Positions 23,637-33,187 of a DNA stretch of 64,000 bases are shown here, in pieces. Position 1 is the first letter of the stretch; each line of letters begins with the position of its first letter. Made by a program: the position numbers and the translations under genes. This DNA comes from Massilia aquatica (GTDB lineage Bacteria; Pseudomonadota; Gammaproteobacteria; Burkholderiales; Burkholderiaceae_D): contig NZ_VVIW01000003.1 in the NCBI RefSeq assembly GCF_011682045.1, positions 461,651 to 525,650 on the forward strand, given 5' to 3'. Below the pieces are notes generated by a model. It saw nothing but the letters and a program-made list of their open reading frames with translations, was not told the DNA's origin and ran no database searches.

Positions 23637-24575
23637 CTATTTTACTGCGCCGCCCTGGCGTTGCTGCCATTCCAGCCCCGGACGCGCCACCCGGAATTGC
23701 AGCAACTGTCCATTCTCCACCTCGGTCACATACGCGGTGCGCCCGTCCGGGCCGCCGAAGCTGATATTGCTCGGCTTCTTGCCGGGCAGGGCGATTTCGG
23801 CCAGGGTTTTCCCGTCCGGCGACAGCTTGACCACCGTGCCCTTGCCGATGCGCGTGACGTACAGGTTGCCGTCGACATCGACCCGCATCCCGTCCAGTCC
23901 GTGATCGGTAAAGCTGGCGATGCGGCGCTTGCCGCCGAGCGTGCCGTCGGGCGCGATGGTGAATGCCCAGACCACGCGCTGCACGCTCTCGTTGACGTAC
24001 AGGGTGCGCCCGTCCGGGCTGACGTCGATGCCGTTGGCGGTCCCGAGCTGGTCGGCCGCAAGCGTCACTTTACCGTCGCGCTCGATGCGCCACACGCGCC
24101 CGGTGTTCTTCTTCCAGTCCGGGTCGCTCGCATAGATGACCCCGGCGGCCGTGATGGCCAGGTCGTTCGGCTGGCTCATGGCGGCCTCGCGCGCATGGAT
24201 GGCGATGGCGCCGCTGGCCGGATCGATGCGGTAAATCGTGTGTTCGACGTAATCGGCCACGTACATCGCGCCGTCGGGTCCGAAGCGGATGCCGTTGGCA
24301 ATGCTGGTGCCGGGCAGGGTCGCGAACACCTCGGCCGCGCCGTCCGGCTTGACCTTGCCGATGGTTTGCTGGCGCCCAAAATTGACCGCGTACACATTCC
24401 CGGCCGCATCCACGGCCGGGCCTTCCACGCCCGCGGTAAACGACTTGGGCGCGGTCAGGGCGCTGGCCACGTGCAAGCGTTCCAGGGTGGCCGGCGGCGC
24501 GCCGGCGGCCACTGCGGGTCCCGCCTGGCAGGCGGCAAAGGCCAGCGCGCACGCCAGCCGGGTCGAGGTCATCAT
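23637..24575 (-). CDS. SMP-30/gluconolactonase-like exported beta-propeller
   Basis: 312 residues with a signal peptide (ALAFAACQAGPAVA). The rest is a six-bladed propeller with the SMP-30 pattern: EGPAVDAAGNVYAVNF, NGIRFGPDGAMYVADY, NDLAITAAGVIYASDPDW, ANGIDVSPDGRTLYVNES and DGMRVDVDGNLYVTRIG. The Glu, Asn and Asp metal ligands are in place, so lactonase activity is possible. It is divergent from the NHL-M23 gene, another propeller protein. Confidence 0.85.
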   Translation of the reverse strand: MMTSTRLACALAFAACQAGPAVAAGAPPATLERLHVASALTAPKSFTAGVEGPAVDAAGNVYAVNFGRQQTIGKVKPDGAAEVFATLPGTSIANGIRFGPDGAMYVADYVEHTIYRIDPASGAIAIHAREAAMSQPNDLAITAAGVIYASDPDWKKNTGRVWRIERDGKVTLAADQLGTANGIDVSPDGRTLYVNESVQRVVWAFTIAPDGTLGGKRRIASFTDHGLDGMRVDVDGNLYVTRIGKGTVVKLSPDGKTLAEIALPGKKPSNISFGGPDGRTAYVTEVENGQLLQFRVARPGLEWQQRQGGAVK

Positions 24576-24656
24576 GCAAACTCCGTTCGGGGAAATTGCC
24601 GGTCATCCGGCCGCCACCAGTGTACTTGATGATGAGGTAAGCTTCGTGTTTTGATA

Positions 24657-26942
24657 ATGCTGAGCCAGGTGACAAGTTTGAACCGACAATACACGAAACC
24701 GCTGCTGATCGCGGCAGTCATCGGCGCCATCGGCGTCTGCGCCGCGGGCGGCGTGTGGTACGCCCTGCACAGCGGCGCCCAGCCGTCAGTGGACAGGGTG
24801 GCGGCCATGGTCGGCATCAAACCGCGCCCGACCGTGCTGGGCTGGCCGGTCAGCATCGGCAGCGTGGCCGGCAACGGCAGCGCCGGCTTTGCCGACGGCC
24901 GCGCGGCGCAGGCGCGTTTTTCCGACCCCTTCGGCATGGTGATCGACCGCGACGGCAACCTGTTCGTGGCCGACGCCGGCGACAACAACCGCATCCGCAG
25001 AATCACGCCCGAGGGCGTGGTCTCGACCCTGGCCGGCGGCAAGGAAGGCTTTGCCGACGGCAACGGCGGCGCCGCCGCGTTCCACACGCCGTCCGGCATG
25101 GCCATCGACGCCGCCGGCAACCTGTATGTGGCCGACACCGGCAACAACGCGATTCGCAAAGTGACCCCGCAAGGCGTGGTCAGCACCTTGGCTGGCGGCG
25201 GCGTGCCGGGCTACCTGGACGGCAAGGCCGACCTCGCCATGTTCAACGGGCCGGTTGGCGTGGCGGTCGATCAGGCCGGCGTGGTGTACGTAGCCGACAC
25301 CTACAACGACCGCATCCGCGCCATCGGGACCGACGGCATGGTGCGCACCATCGCCGGCAGCACGCCCGGCTACGTGGACGGTCCGGCAGGGGCCGCGCTG
25401 TTCGACACGCCGACCTCGGTCGTGGTCGATGCCAAAGGCAACCTGTACGTGGCCGACACCAGCAACGGCGCGGTGCGCAAACTGGCGCCGGACGGCCAGG
25501 TCAGCACTGTGGCGATTGCGCCCGAAGGCGCCGAAAAACCGCTGCTGCGGCGCCCGGTCGCGCTGGCGCTCACGCATGACGGCTTTCTGTACGTGGGCGA
25601 CATCTGGCGCGGGCGCATCCTGCAGCTCAGTCCCGACGGCGTGTTGCAGGGCCTGACCGGAATCGGGGTCGATATCGAGGTCGGCGACGCCCAGGCGGTG
25701 CGCTTGAGCCGGCCCAGCGCGATCGCCATCGACCGCGCCGGCGGGCTGTATGTGAGCGACGCGGTCAGGCGCACCGTGCACCGGGTCGCGCCGCGCGGCG
25801 ACGGCGCCAGCGCGGTGCTGGCGCCCAGGGCGGCGCCGGTCGCCACGGCTGCCGCGCCGGCCGGTGAAATCGGCGCTGTGCCGGTTGCCGCCACGGCTGC
25901 CGCGCCGGCTACCGCCTCGGCTACCTTGCCGGTTCCTGTGCCCGCGTCCCAGGCGGCTGCGAGCGGGAATTTTCCGTGGCCGTTCAAGCCGCAGCACCAG
26001 CGCCACGAAGTGGTTGGCACCATCGGCGAAGTGCGCGGCAGCTACAACGGCGAAAGCCGCCACCACTTCCACAGCGGCCTCGACGTGCAGGCCGACATGG
26101 GCGTGCCGGTGCTGGCGGTGGCCGACGAAAAGGTCAGCAGCCCCGTGTCCAACTGGGCATTCGGGGAAGTGGGCGAAGGCATGAGCATCGACAGCATGGC
26201 CTACATCCACATGCGGGTCGGGCGTACGGGGAAGGACGCGCCGCTCGACCCGGCGCGCTTCATCATGCTCGATAACGAGAAAGGCAAGCCGGCGCGCATG
26301 CGCGTGCGGCGCGGCACGCGTTTCCACGTCGGCGACGCGCTGGGCACGGTCAACCGCATGTACCACGTGCACCTGGTGTACCAGCCGGGCGGGGTGGAAG
26401 CCAATCCGATGGTGCTGCCGTTCACCGGTTTCAGCGACCAGGTGGCGCCGCGCATCGACAAGATCCAGCTGGTGGACGCGGCCGGCACTGCGCTGGCGCG
26501 CAAGCCGGGCAAGCGCGTGGTGGTGGCGCGTGGCGCCGGGCCGCTGGGCATCGTGGTCGACGCCTACGACCAGGCCGACGGCAACGCCGCGCGCCGCAAG
26601 CTCGGTTTGTACAAGGTGGGTTACCAGGTCTTGCAGGCGGACGGCACGCCGGTGGCGGGCTTCGGCAAGCCGCTGGTCAACATCGAATTCAACAAGCTGC
26701 CGCCGGACCCGGAAAGCGTCAAGCTGGCGTATGCCGACAACAGCGGCATCACCGTGTATGGCAGCGCGACGACGCGCTTCCTGTACGTGGTGACCAACAC
26801 CGTGCGCGACGGCGTGGCGAAAAGCGGTGGCTGGGACCCGGCCGCGCTGGCGCCGGGCGACTACGTGATCCGCATCTTCGCGGCCGACTATGCCGGCAAC
26901 GAAGCGTTGAGCGGACGCGAGCTGCCGATCACGGTGGAATAA
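24657..26942 (+). CDS. NHL-repeat propeller fused to M23 (LytM-like) peptidase domain
   Basis: 761 residues. An N-terminal membrane anchor (about 17-39) is followed by at least five NHL repeats (residues about 60-385; for example PFGMVIDRDGNLFVADAGDN, repeated with AIDAAGNLYVADTGN), an Ala/Pro linker (about 390-440), and an M23-like domain in which the zinc ligands can be placed: HSGLD (His and Asp, near 470) and HVHL (near 568). The extra C-terminal 180 residues are beta-rich. It should lie in the periplasm and may cut or bind peptidoglycan cross-links. TTG at 24651 is an alternative start. Confidence 0.75.
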   Translation: MLSQVTSLNRQYTKPLLIAAVIGAIGVCAAGGVWYALHSGAQPSVDRVAAMVGIKPRPTVLGWPVSIGSVAGNGSAGFADGRAAQARFSDPFGMVIDRDGNLFVADAGDNNRIRRITPEGVVSTLAGGKEGFADGNGGAAAFHTPSGMAIDAAGNLYVADTGNNAIRKVTPQGVVSTLAGGGVPGYLDGKADLAMFNGPVGVAVDQAGVVYVADTYNDRIRAIGTDGMVRTIAGSTPGYVDGPAGAALFDTPTSVVVDAKGNLYVADTSNGAVRKLAPDGQVSTVAIAPEGAEKPLLRRPVALALTHDGFLYVGDIWRGRILQLSPDGVLQGLTGIGVDIEVGDAQAVRLSRPSAIAIDRAGGLYVSDAVRRTVHRVAPRGDGASAVLAPRAAPVATAAAPAGEIGAVPVAATAAAPATASATLPVPVPASQAAASGNFPWPFKPQHQRHEVVGTIGEVRGSYNGESRHHFHSGLDVQADMGVPVLAVADEKVSSPVSNWAFGEVGEGMSIDSMAYIHMRVGRTGKDAPLDPARFIMLDNEKGKPARMRVRRGTRFHVGDALGTVNRMYHVHLVYQPGGVEANPMVLPFTGFSDQVAPRIDKIQLVDAAGTALARKPGKRVVVARGAGPLGIVVDAYDQADGNAARRKLGLYKVGYQVLQADGTPVAGFGKPLVNIEFNKLPPDPESVKLAYADNSGITVYGSATTRFLYVVTNTVRDGVAKSGGWDPAALAPGDYVIRIFAADYAGNEALSGRELPITVE

Positions 26943-26962
26943 GGGGAGGGCCCCGCCTTGCG

Positions 26963-27625
26963 TCAGGCCTGGATGGGGGCCGCACGCTTGCGGCGGCGCG
27001 CCAGCAAGCCCAGCATGCCCATGCCAGTGAGGAACATGGCATAGGTTTCCGGTTCCGGCACGGCGCTGACCAGCTTGTCCGTATTGCTGAAGCTGGTGAA
27101 GGTGCCGGCGGGCGCCATGAACTGCGCCTGCTGGCCGCCATCGCAGCAGCCCTCGAAGCCGTAGATGGTCAGGGTGTGGTTGCCCGCGCCCAGGTTGACT
27201 GCCGCGTTGAAATACTGCGACGTATTGTTGTACTGGCCGGCCCACCACATATCGTGGCTTTTGACGTCCAGCGCCACATCGTTGAGGAACAGCGCGCCGC
27301 CATGGCCGAAATCGACGCCTGCGCGGAACTGCCACAGGCCGGCGGCCGCTTGCGTCACGCCGAAGTTGATGGTTGACTTCAGGGCAAAGTTACTGTTGCC
27401 GCCGAACAGGCTGGCGTGGGTGATGTTGTTATACGACTCGACGCTGGTCCTGGTGTAGCTTGTGCCCTGCAGCGACGCGTTGACGGCGCTCTGGTAGGCG
27501 CCGGCGTCCGACAGCATGCCCGATGGCGTGGCGGAAGCCGATTCGATCGTGATCGTGCTGGCGCAGACGCTACCGGCGACGGCGAGGGTCGCGGTAGCCA
27601 AGACCCATGAGAGATTCTTTTTCAT
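26963..27625 (-). CDS. PEP-CTERM sorting domain protein (CCxG type)
   Basis: 220 residues. It has a signal peptide (AVAGSVCAS), a PA14-like beta domain (GLWQFRAGVDFGHGGALFLN, then NHTLTIYGFEGCCDGGQQAQ) and the sorting tail VPEPETYAMFLTGMGMLGLL ending RRRKRA. The CCDG sequence fits the CCxG group of PEP-CTERM proteins, as far as I remember it. The ATG at 27625 has AGGAAA upstream. An exosortase would release it at the outer surface. Confidence 0.82.
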   Translation of the reverse strand: MKKNLSWVLATATLAVAGSVCASTITIESASATPSGMLSDAGAYQSAVNASLQGTSYTRTSVESYNNITHASLFGGNSNFALKSTINFGVTQAAAGLWQFRAGVDFGHGGALFLNDVALDVKSHDMWWAGQYNNTSQYFNAAVNLGAGNHTLTIYGFEGCCDGGQQAQFMAPAGTFTSFSNTDKLVSAVPEPETYAMFLTGMGMLGLLARRRKRAAPIQA

Positions 27626-27882
27626 ATATTTTCCTGGACGAGGACCGTGCGCGCGCAACGGCGGCGCGGTCGGGATGAAAGAAGGTTTCGCTCCGCACGA
27701 GCGTCCAAGGCGTGCGATGGACGGTCAGTCTGGGTGCTGGCGCTGAATCACGGTGCAGCGGATGGTTATCGGATGCACGAACAGTAGCCAAAGAGTAACA
27801 TGAATTCACATGCGCCAACTTTATTCCTCAGCGCTGTCCGCCTTTTACAACATCCAGTTCCTACCCCGTCGTCAAAATGACG

Positions 27883-27948
27883 ACAACCGGGGTCAGAGCT
27901 TTCATTAGCAACAAAAACGTTGCTAATTAAAGCTCTGACCCCGGTTGT
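27883..27948. repeat. Long hairpin repeat, GGGGTCAGAGC family
   Basis: Two 30-base arms (27883-27912 and 27919-27948) match with one mismatch around a 6-base loop. The arms begin ACAACCGGGGTCAGAGC. The same arm sequence forms the ends of the 251-base element at 52190-52440. Such GGGGTCAGAGC palindromes are typical of REP-like elements mobilised by RAYT transposases. It lies in the 358-base gap between a PEP-CTERM gene and dadA, which holds no gene. Confidence 0.8.
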
Positions 27949-27983
27949 AGGCGGTTTTGGGGCGGGGGTAGGAGTTTTGGACG

Positions 27984-29273
27984 TCAGGCGTTGGCGAGGT
28001 CGAGGCGGGTGTCGCTGCCGCGGCCGTGGTAGCGCCCGGCCGAGAGGTCGTCGAAGCGGATCGCCGGACGCTTGGCCGACATCAGGTCGGCCAGCATCTG
28101 CGCCGAGCCGCATGACATGGTCCAGCCCAAAGTGCCGTGGCCGGTGTTGAGGAACAGGTTGCCCAGCGCGGTGCGGCCGACGATCGGGGTGCCGTCCGGC
28201 GTCATGGGACGCAGCCCGGTCCAGAACGAGGCGCGCGCGCTGTCGCCGGCGCCCGGGAACAGGTCGTTGACAACCATCTCGAGCGTGGCGCGGCGGCGTG
28301 GATTGAGACGCTGGTCGAAGCCGGCAATCTCGGCCATGCCGCCAACGCGGATGCGGTCGTCGAAACGGGTCACGGCAATCTTGTAGCTTTCGTCCAGAAT
28401 GGTCGAGACCGGCGCCTTGCTGGCGTCGGTGATCGGTACGGTGATCGAGTAACCTTTCATCGGGTACACGGGAATGTCGACGATGGACTTGAGCAGGGCG
28501 GTGGAGTGCGCACCGAGCGCAACCACGTAGGCGTCGGCTTGCACCAGTTCATCGCCGCAGTGCACGCCGGCAATCGCATTGCCGCTGAGCGCCAGGCGGT
28601 CGATGGCGACGTTGTAGCGAAAGCGCACGCCCAGCGCTTCGGCCATGGCGGCCAGGCGCGTGGTGAACAGCTGGCAGTCGCCGGTCTCGTCATTGGGCAG
28701 GCGCAGCGCGCCGACCAGCTTGTCCTTGACCAGGGCCAGCGCCGGCTCGGCATTGCCAAGCTGGTCGCGCGTGAGCAGTTCGTAGGGCACGCCGGAATCC
28801 TGCAGTACCTTGATGTCTTTTTCGGCGCTGGCGAACTGTTGTTCGGTGCGGAACAGCTGCATGGTGCCGCGCTGCCGGCTTTCGTAGCTGATGCCGGCTT
28901 CTTCGCGCAGGGTCTTGAAGCAGTCGCGGCTGTACTCGGCCAGGCGCACCATGCGTTCCTTGTTCACCGCGTAACGGTCGGCGGTGCAGTTGCGCAGCAT
29001 GTCCCACATCCATTTGAGCTGGAAGGTGGTGCCGTCGGGCGTGATCGAGAGCGGCGCGTGGCGCTGCAGCATCCATTTCACCGCTTTCAGGGGAATCCCG
29101 GGCGCGGCCCAGGGCGAGGCGTAGCCGGGCGAAATCTGGCCGGCGTTGGCGAAGCTGGTTTCCAGCGCGGGACCGGGCTGGCGGTCGAGCACGGTGACGT
29201 CGTGGCCGGCTTTGGCCAGGTAGTAAGCCGTGGTCACGCCGATAACGCCGCTGCCCAAAATGACGACACGCAT
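27984..29273 (-). CDS. dadA: D-amino acid dehydrogenase
   Basis: 429 residues, standard length for DadA. The N-terminal FAD motif [20 protein letters not shown], the [19 protein letters not shown] signature and a C-terminal [13 protein letters not shown] and [16 protein letters not shown] fit this membrane-associated flavoenzyme, which oxidises D-amino acids (mainly D-alanine) to keto acids and feeds electrons to quinone. It is divergent from an Lrp-type regulator gene that likely controls it. No alanine racemase gene is next to it. Confidence 0.95.
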   Translation of the reverse strand: MRVVILGSGVIGVTTAYYLAKAGHDVTVLDRQPGPALETSFANAGQISPGYASPWAAPGIPLKAVKWMLQRHAPLSITPDGTTFQLKWMWDMLRNCTADRYAVNKERMVRLAEYSRDCFKTLREEAGISYESRQRGTMQLFRTEQQFASAEKDIKVLQDSGVPYELLTRDQLGNAEPALALVKDKLVGALRLPNDETGDCQLFTTRLAAMAEALGVRFRYNVAIDRLALSGNAIAGVHCGDELVQADAYVVALGAHSTALLKSIVDIPVYPMKGYSITVPITDASKAPVSTILDESYKIAVTRFDDRIRVGGMAEIAGFDQRLNPRRRATLEMVVNDLFPGAGDSARASFWTGLRPMTPDGTPIVGRTALGNLFLNTGHGTLGWTMSCGSAQMLADLMSAKRPAIRFDDLSAGRYHGRGSDTRLDLANA

Positions 29274-29376
29274 GGTCTCTCCGGAAGAATAAATGTGGAT
29301 GCAAGAATTTCCGCTATATTATTGGGTTTCAACCAGTCCTTGTTCACGTATAACTGCACTTATTTAGTGGAATTTC

Positions 29377-29880
29377 ATGCGCATCGTTAAAGAATCGACC
29401 CGCAGTCTCGACAAGCTGGACCGCCACATCCTGCGCATCCTGCAACTCGAAGGCCGCATTTCGATGAAGGACCTGGGCGAGCGGGTCGGTTTGTCGGTGA
29501 CGCCCTGCATCGAGCGCGTCAAGCGCATGGAGCGCGACGGCGTCATCAGCGGCTATTACGCGCGCGTCGATCCGGCCGCGCTGGGCGCAAAGTTGCTGGT
29601 GTTTGTGGAAATTACCCTGAACCAGAAGTCGGCCTCGGCTTTTGAACAGTTCCGGCGCGAGGTGCTGCGCATTCCCGAGGTGCAGGAATGCCATCTGGTG
29701 TCGGGCGACTTCGATTACCTGATCAAGGCGCGCATCCACGAGATGGCGGAGTACCGCAAGCTGCTCGGCGACATGCTGCTGCAGCTGCCGGGCGCGGCCC
29801 AGTCGAAGAGCTATGTGGTGATGGAGGAGATCAAGGAGACCCTGGTGCTGTCGACCGAGGCGCTCCTCTCGCAGGCTTGA
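29377..29880 (+). CDS. Lrp/AsnC-family regulator, probably of dadA
   Basis: 167 residues: winged helix-turn-helix at residues 10-60 (LDKLDRHILRILQLEGRISM, then LGERVGLSVTPCIERVKRME), followed by an amino-acid-binding RAM domain (LVSGDFDYLIKARIHEM). It is close in pattern to Lrp and the Pseudomonas DadR. The 103-base divergent promoter shared with dadA supports regulation of D/L-alanine catabolism. Confidence 0.9.
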   Translation: MRIVKESTRSLDKLDRHILRILQLEGRISMKDLGERVGLSVTPCIERVKRMERDGVISGYYARVDPAALGAKLLVFVEITLNQKSASAFEQFRREVLRIPEVQECHLVSGDFDYLIKARIHEMAEYRKLLGDMLLQLPGAAQSKSYVVMEEIKETLVLSTEALLSQA

Positions 29881-29917
29881 TGCGGCCTTCACTGAACCGA
29901 ACTGAACTTAACTTAAC

Positions 29918-30775
29918 TTAACGCAAGGCCTGGAAGCGCCCCGCCTCGAAGTCGGCAATGGCAACCTGGATTTCTTCCTTCGTGTTCATCACGAACGGTC
30001 CGTGCGACACCACCGGCTCGTTGATCGGCGTGGCGTGGCCGAAGATCAGCAGCGCATCGGTCTCGGCGGTGATCGTGAGCGCGACGCCTTCGTCGCTCAG
30101 TTCGGCCAGGTGGAAGGCGTCGGCGCGGTCGCCATTCACCTCCACGGTGCCGCGCACCACGTACAGGAACACATTGCGCGCGCGCAGGTCGGGTACGTGC
30201 AACTGGGCGCCGGCGCGCATCGCCACGGTGCTCATGAACACACCGGTGAGCGACTGCACCGGGCCTGTGTGACCGTCCCATTCGCCGGCGATCAGGTGCA
30301 GGTCGGCCTTGCCGCCATCGAGCTGCACGGTCGGAATATCGCTTTGCTGCAGCCCGGCATAGGCCGGCGCCGTCATCTTCAGGCGTCCCGGCAGGTTGAT
30401 CCACAGTTGCAGGATTTCGAGCTGGCCGCCCTGCTCGCGAAAGGCCGGCGGCGAGACTTCGGCATGCACGATGCCGCTGCCGGCCGTCATCCATTGCACG
30501 CCGCCGGCGCCGATGACGCTTTCGTGGCCGGCGCTATCTTTGTGCATCAGGCTGCCGTCGATAATGAACGTCACGGTTTCGAAGCCGCGGTGCGGATGCG
30601 GTCCGAACGGCAAGCCGCGGTTGCCGGGCGGGTAGTGCTGCGGACCATGGTGATTGAGGAACAGGAACGGGTCGATCTGCTCGGCGTACGGGCCGGGCAG
30701 CGGGCGCTGGGTCAACAGGTCGCCAATGTCGTCGCGCTGCGCGGGGTGCAGGCGCTTGATGCTCTTTTCGCTCAT
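29918..30775 (-). CDS. Pirin-family protein
   Basis: 285 residues, bicupin. The N-terminal metal site is intact: FGPHPHRGFETVTFIIDG followed by GGVQWMTAGSGIVHAE. Bacterial pirins act as quercetin dioxygenases or as redox-linked regulators of central metabolism; the substrate here is unknown. Its stop codon lies in a short run of AACTT repeats (29905-29922). Confidence 0.92.
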   Translation of the reverse strand: MSEKSIKRLHPAQRDDIGDLLTQRPLPGPYAEQIDPFLFLNHHGPQHYPPGNRGLPFGPHPHRGFETVTFIIDGSLMHKDSAGHESVIGAGGVQWMTAGSGIVHAEVSPPAFREQGGQLEILQLWINLPGRLKMTAPAYAGLQQSDIPTVQLDGGKADLHLIAGEWDGHTGPVQSLTGVFMSTVAMRAGAQLHVPDLRARNVFLYVVRGTVEVNGDRADAFHLAELSDEGVALTITAETDALLIFGHATPINEPVVSHGPFVMNTKEEIQVAIADFEAGRFQALR

Positions 30776-30924
30776 GGGCGAACTCCTTGGATGGGTGGTG
30801 TCGTCCGTTACGATACCCGAAGCGCGGCGCGTGCGTCGGCCTGCACGATTGCGAAAACTTTATGCCCCGGTTTGCTGTCCTAGAGGGACGCCACCGCTCT
30901 GGTGGACACCACAAGGAGGCAATA

Positions 30925-31212
30925 ATGGCAACAATGAACGCACCTGCAAACGAACGCCGCCACATTCCAGAACGGCGCAACGCCGGCAGCATCTTGCACG
31001 CAACGCACTTTTCGGCCCTCGACTGGGTCGCGATGGTGCTGATGATTATCGGCGGCATCAACTGGGGTCTGGTCGGGGCCCTTCATGTCGACCTGGTGGC
31101 CGCGCTGTTCGGCGATGGCACCACCTGGTCGCGCCTGGTATATACGGTGGTTGGCATCGCGGCGCTGTATGGTATTTACTTGCTGAGCAAGATGGCCGCG
31201 CGCAGCCGCTAG
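30925..31212 (+). CDS. DUF378 membrane protein
   Basis: 95 residues with a perfect AAGGAGG 6 bases upstream of ATG 30925. Two membrane helices carry the DUF378 pattern ALDWVAMVLMIIGGINWGLV and YTVVGIAALYGIYLL. The first 30 residues are polar and basic and would be cytoplasmic. The function of DUF378 proteins is not known. Confidence 0.85.
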   Translation: MATMNAPANERRHIPERRNAGSILHATHFSALDWVAMVLMIIGGINWGLVGALHVDLVAALFGDGTTWSRLVYTVVGIAALYGIYLLSKMAARSR

Positions 31213-31282
31213 ACCGCTGCGCCGCACGGCTGGCGGTGATAGACTTTGACGTTCATCAAACACCACGTCCGGGATTGTCACC

Positions 31283-32788
31283 ATGCGTCATTCGTTCGTC
31301 ATCGCCAGCCTGCTGTGCTGCCTGGGCAGCGCCGCCAGCGCCGCTCCCCCGCCACCGGGGGATGCGGCCTTGCGCGCGGCCGCCCATGCGGCGGCGACCT
31401 ATCGCACCGAGCTGATCAACAGCCTGGGCAAGATGGTCAGTTTCAATACGGTGGCCGACAAGGCGGTGCCGTTCGAGCGCAATGCGCAGCATCTCGGTTT
31501 CAAGCAGTACCTCAAGGCCGAGGCCGAGCGGCTCGGACTCGATTACACCGACCACGGCTATGTGATGGTGATCGGCCTGGGCAGCGGCACTGAGCGGGTC
31601 GGCATCATCACGCATGGCGATATCCAGCCGGTCGATCCGTCCAAGTGGAAAAAGTCGCCGTTCGAGCTGGACAAGACCAGCGAGGCCGGGCGCCTGATCG
31701 GGCGCGGCACCGAGGACGACAAGGGGCCGATCGCGACCGCCATGTACGCGATGAAGGCGATCAAGGACAGCAAGCTGGCGCTGTCGAAACGGCTGGAACT
31801 GTATATCTACATGGCCGAGGAATCGGACTGGGGGCCGCTGACCGAGTTTCTCAAGACGCACCAGGCGCCCCAGGTGAATATCACCCTCGACGCCGAGTAT
31901 CCGGTGGTGACGGCCGAGAAGGGCTACGGCACCATCAGCGTGACGGTGCCCGCACAGCCGTCCGCCGCGCCGGACACGGCCTCGCTGAGCGCCTTCGGCG
32001 GCGGCTTTTTCGGCAGCCAGATTCCGGAAGACGCCAGCGCCACCATCGACAACGTCACGCCCGAGCTCGAAGCGCGCATCCGCCAGCGCGCCACCGCCCA
32101 GGGCGGCATGCGCTACACCTTCACCCGCCAGGGCCAGCAGTTGCTGGTCAAGGCGCAGGGACTGGCGGCGCACTCGTCCAAGCCGGAAGACGGCGTCAAC
32201 GCCATCAGCATGCTGGCCGATGCGCTCAGCGTGCAGGCGTGGCCGAACAGCACGGCCGGCGCCATGGTCAATTTTCTCAACGACCTGATCGGGACCAGCA
32301 TGTATGGCGACAAGTTCGGCGCCATCGCTTACCGCGATAAATTCATGGGCCCGCTGACGGTGGCGCCGACCGTCATCAAGCAGGGCGAGGCCGGCATCTC
32401 GCTGCATGTGAATCTGCGCCGCCCGCAAGGCAAGACCACCGAACAGCTCACGCGCGAGGTGAACGCGGCGCTGGCGCAGTGGCAGGCGCAGCGCGTCGCG
32501 CTGGCCGATGTGAAGGTGGAGATCACCGAACCGTGGCTGCAGAAAAGCGCGCCGCAGGTGCCGACCTTGCTGTCGGTGTTTTCCTACTACACCGGGATCA
32601 AGAATCCGCGTCCGGTCTCGATCGGCGGCGGCACCAATTCGCGCCTGTTTCCGAACGCGGTCAGCTTCGGTCCGGCCATGCCGGGCACGGTGTACTCGGG
32701 CCACTCGGAGCACGAGTTCATCACCGTCAAGCAATTGATGCTGAACCTGCAGATGTACACGGCCGTCATGGTCGAGCTCGCAAAATAG
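31283..32788 (+). CDS. Exported M20-family metallopeptidase (dipeptidase-like)
   Basis: 501 residues. A signal peptide (cleavage after GSAASA) precedes an M20 catalytic domain with the zinc ligands in place: ITHGDIQPVDP (His), GTEDDKGP (bridging Asp), MAEESDWG (Glu-Glu), LDAEYP (Asp) and the final His in SGHSEHEF. A dimerisation domain is inserted between. The export signal suggests periplasmic peptide or acyl-amino-acid hydrolysis. Start ATG 31283. Confidence 0.9.
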   Translation: MRHSFVIASLLCCLGSAASAAPPPPGDAALRAAAHAAATYRTELINSLGKMVSFNTVADKAVPFERNAQHLGFKQYLKAEAERLGLDYTDHGYVMVIGLGSGTERVGIITHGDIQPVDPSKWKKSPFELDKTSEAGRLIGRGTEDDKGPIATAMYAMKAIKDSKLALSKRLELYIYMAEESDWGPLTEFLKTHQAPQVNITLDAEYPVVTAEKGYGTISVTVPAQPSAAPDTASLSAFGGGFFGSQIPEDASATIDNVTPELEARIRQRATAQGGMRYTFTRQGQQLLVKAQGLAAHSSKPEDGVNAISMLADALSVQAWPNSTAGAMVNFLNDLIGTSMYGDKFGAIAYRDKFMGPLTVAPTVIKQGEAGISLHVNLRRPQGKTTEQLTREVNAALAQWQAQRVALADVKVEITEPWLQKSAPQVPTLLSVFSYYTGIKNPRPVSIGGGTNSRLFPNAVSFGPAMPGTVYSGHSEHEFITVKQLMLNLQMYTAVMVELAK

Positions 32789-33187
32789 ACACGCGCGCCG
32801 GCGCGGCGCGAGGCGACGCGCATGCGCCGCCGCGCCTCGCCGGCCGCGCATCTCCCCGTGTCCGGTTCGATCGCACCCGTAAAAACACCGATCCGTGATG
32901 TAGGTGACAGCCTACTTAATGTAACCAGTTTCTCCGCTCAATCGTCAGTCCGGCGACGTCTCCCTCTGGCGCGTAACACCGCTTTGGCGCGGCTGAAATA
33001 CAGCCGGTTACAAGCCATTTTCCTCTAGAAATCTTGCCTCGCCTACGCGTGAAAATACGCAAAATTGGCGTGCTAGCATCCATTCCCTGTCCGCGATCGA
33101 CGGCGTTTTTGCGGCATGGCGCCGCCCACGCGCAGCCTGAAAAGGACCAGCGGCCACGGCCGTTTCGGCCCACGACAAGGAACATCG
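32789..33187. other. 399-base intergenic region without a supported gene
   Basis: Begins with a GC-rich inverted-repeat stretch (about 32790-32870) that may act as a transcription end for the M20 gene. The remainder, lower in GC, would hold the promoter of the GH2 gene; I see no convincing -35/-10 pair. Confidence 0.35.

Noticed and set aside
28137..29390. A 417-residue plus-strand frame antisense to dadA, and similar long antisense frames elsewhere (for example opposite sbcB, glnS and the GT fusion)
   Set aside because: High-GC genes with strong third-position bias produce long open antisense frames. The translations are Arg/Gly/His-rich without domains.
29905..29922. AACTT repeats at the pirin stop codon
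   Set aside because: Only three to four short units; could be chance and no function is apparent.
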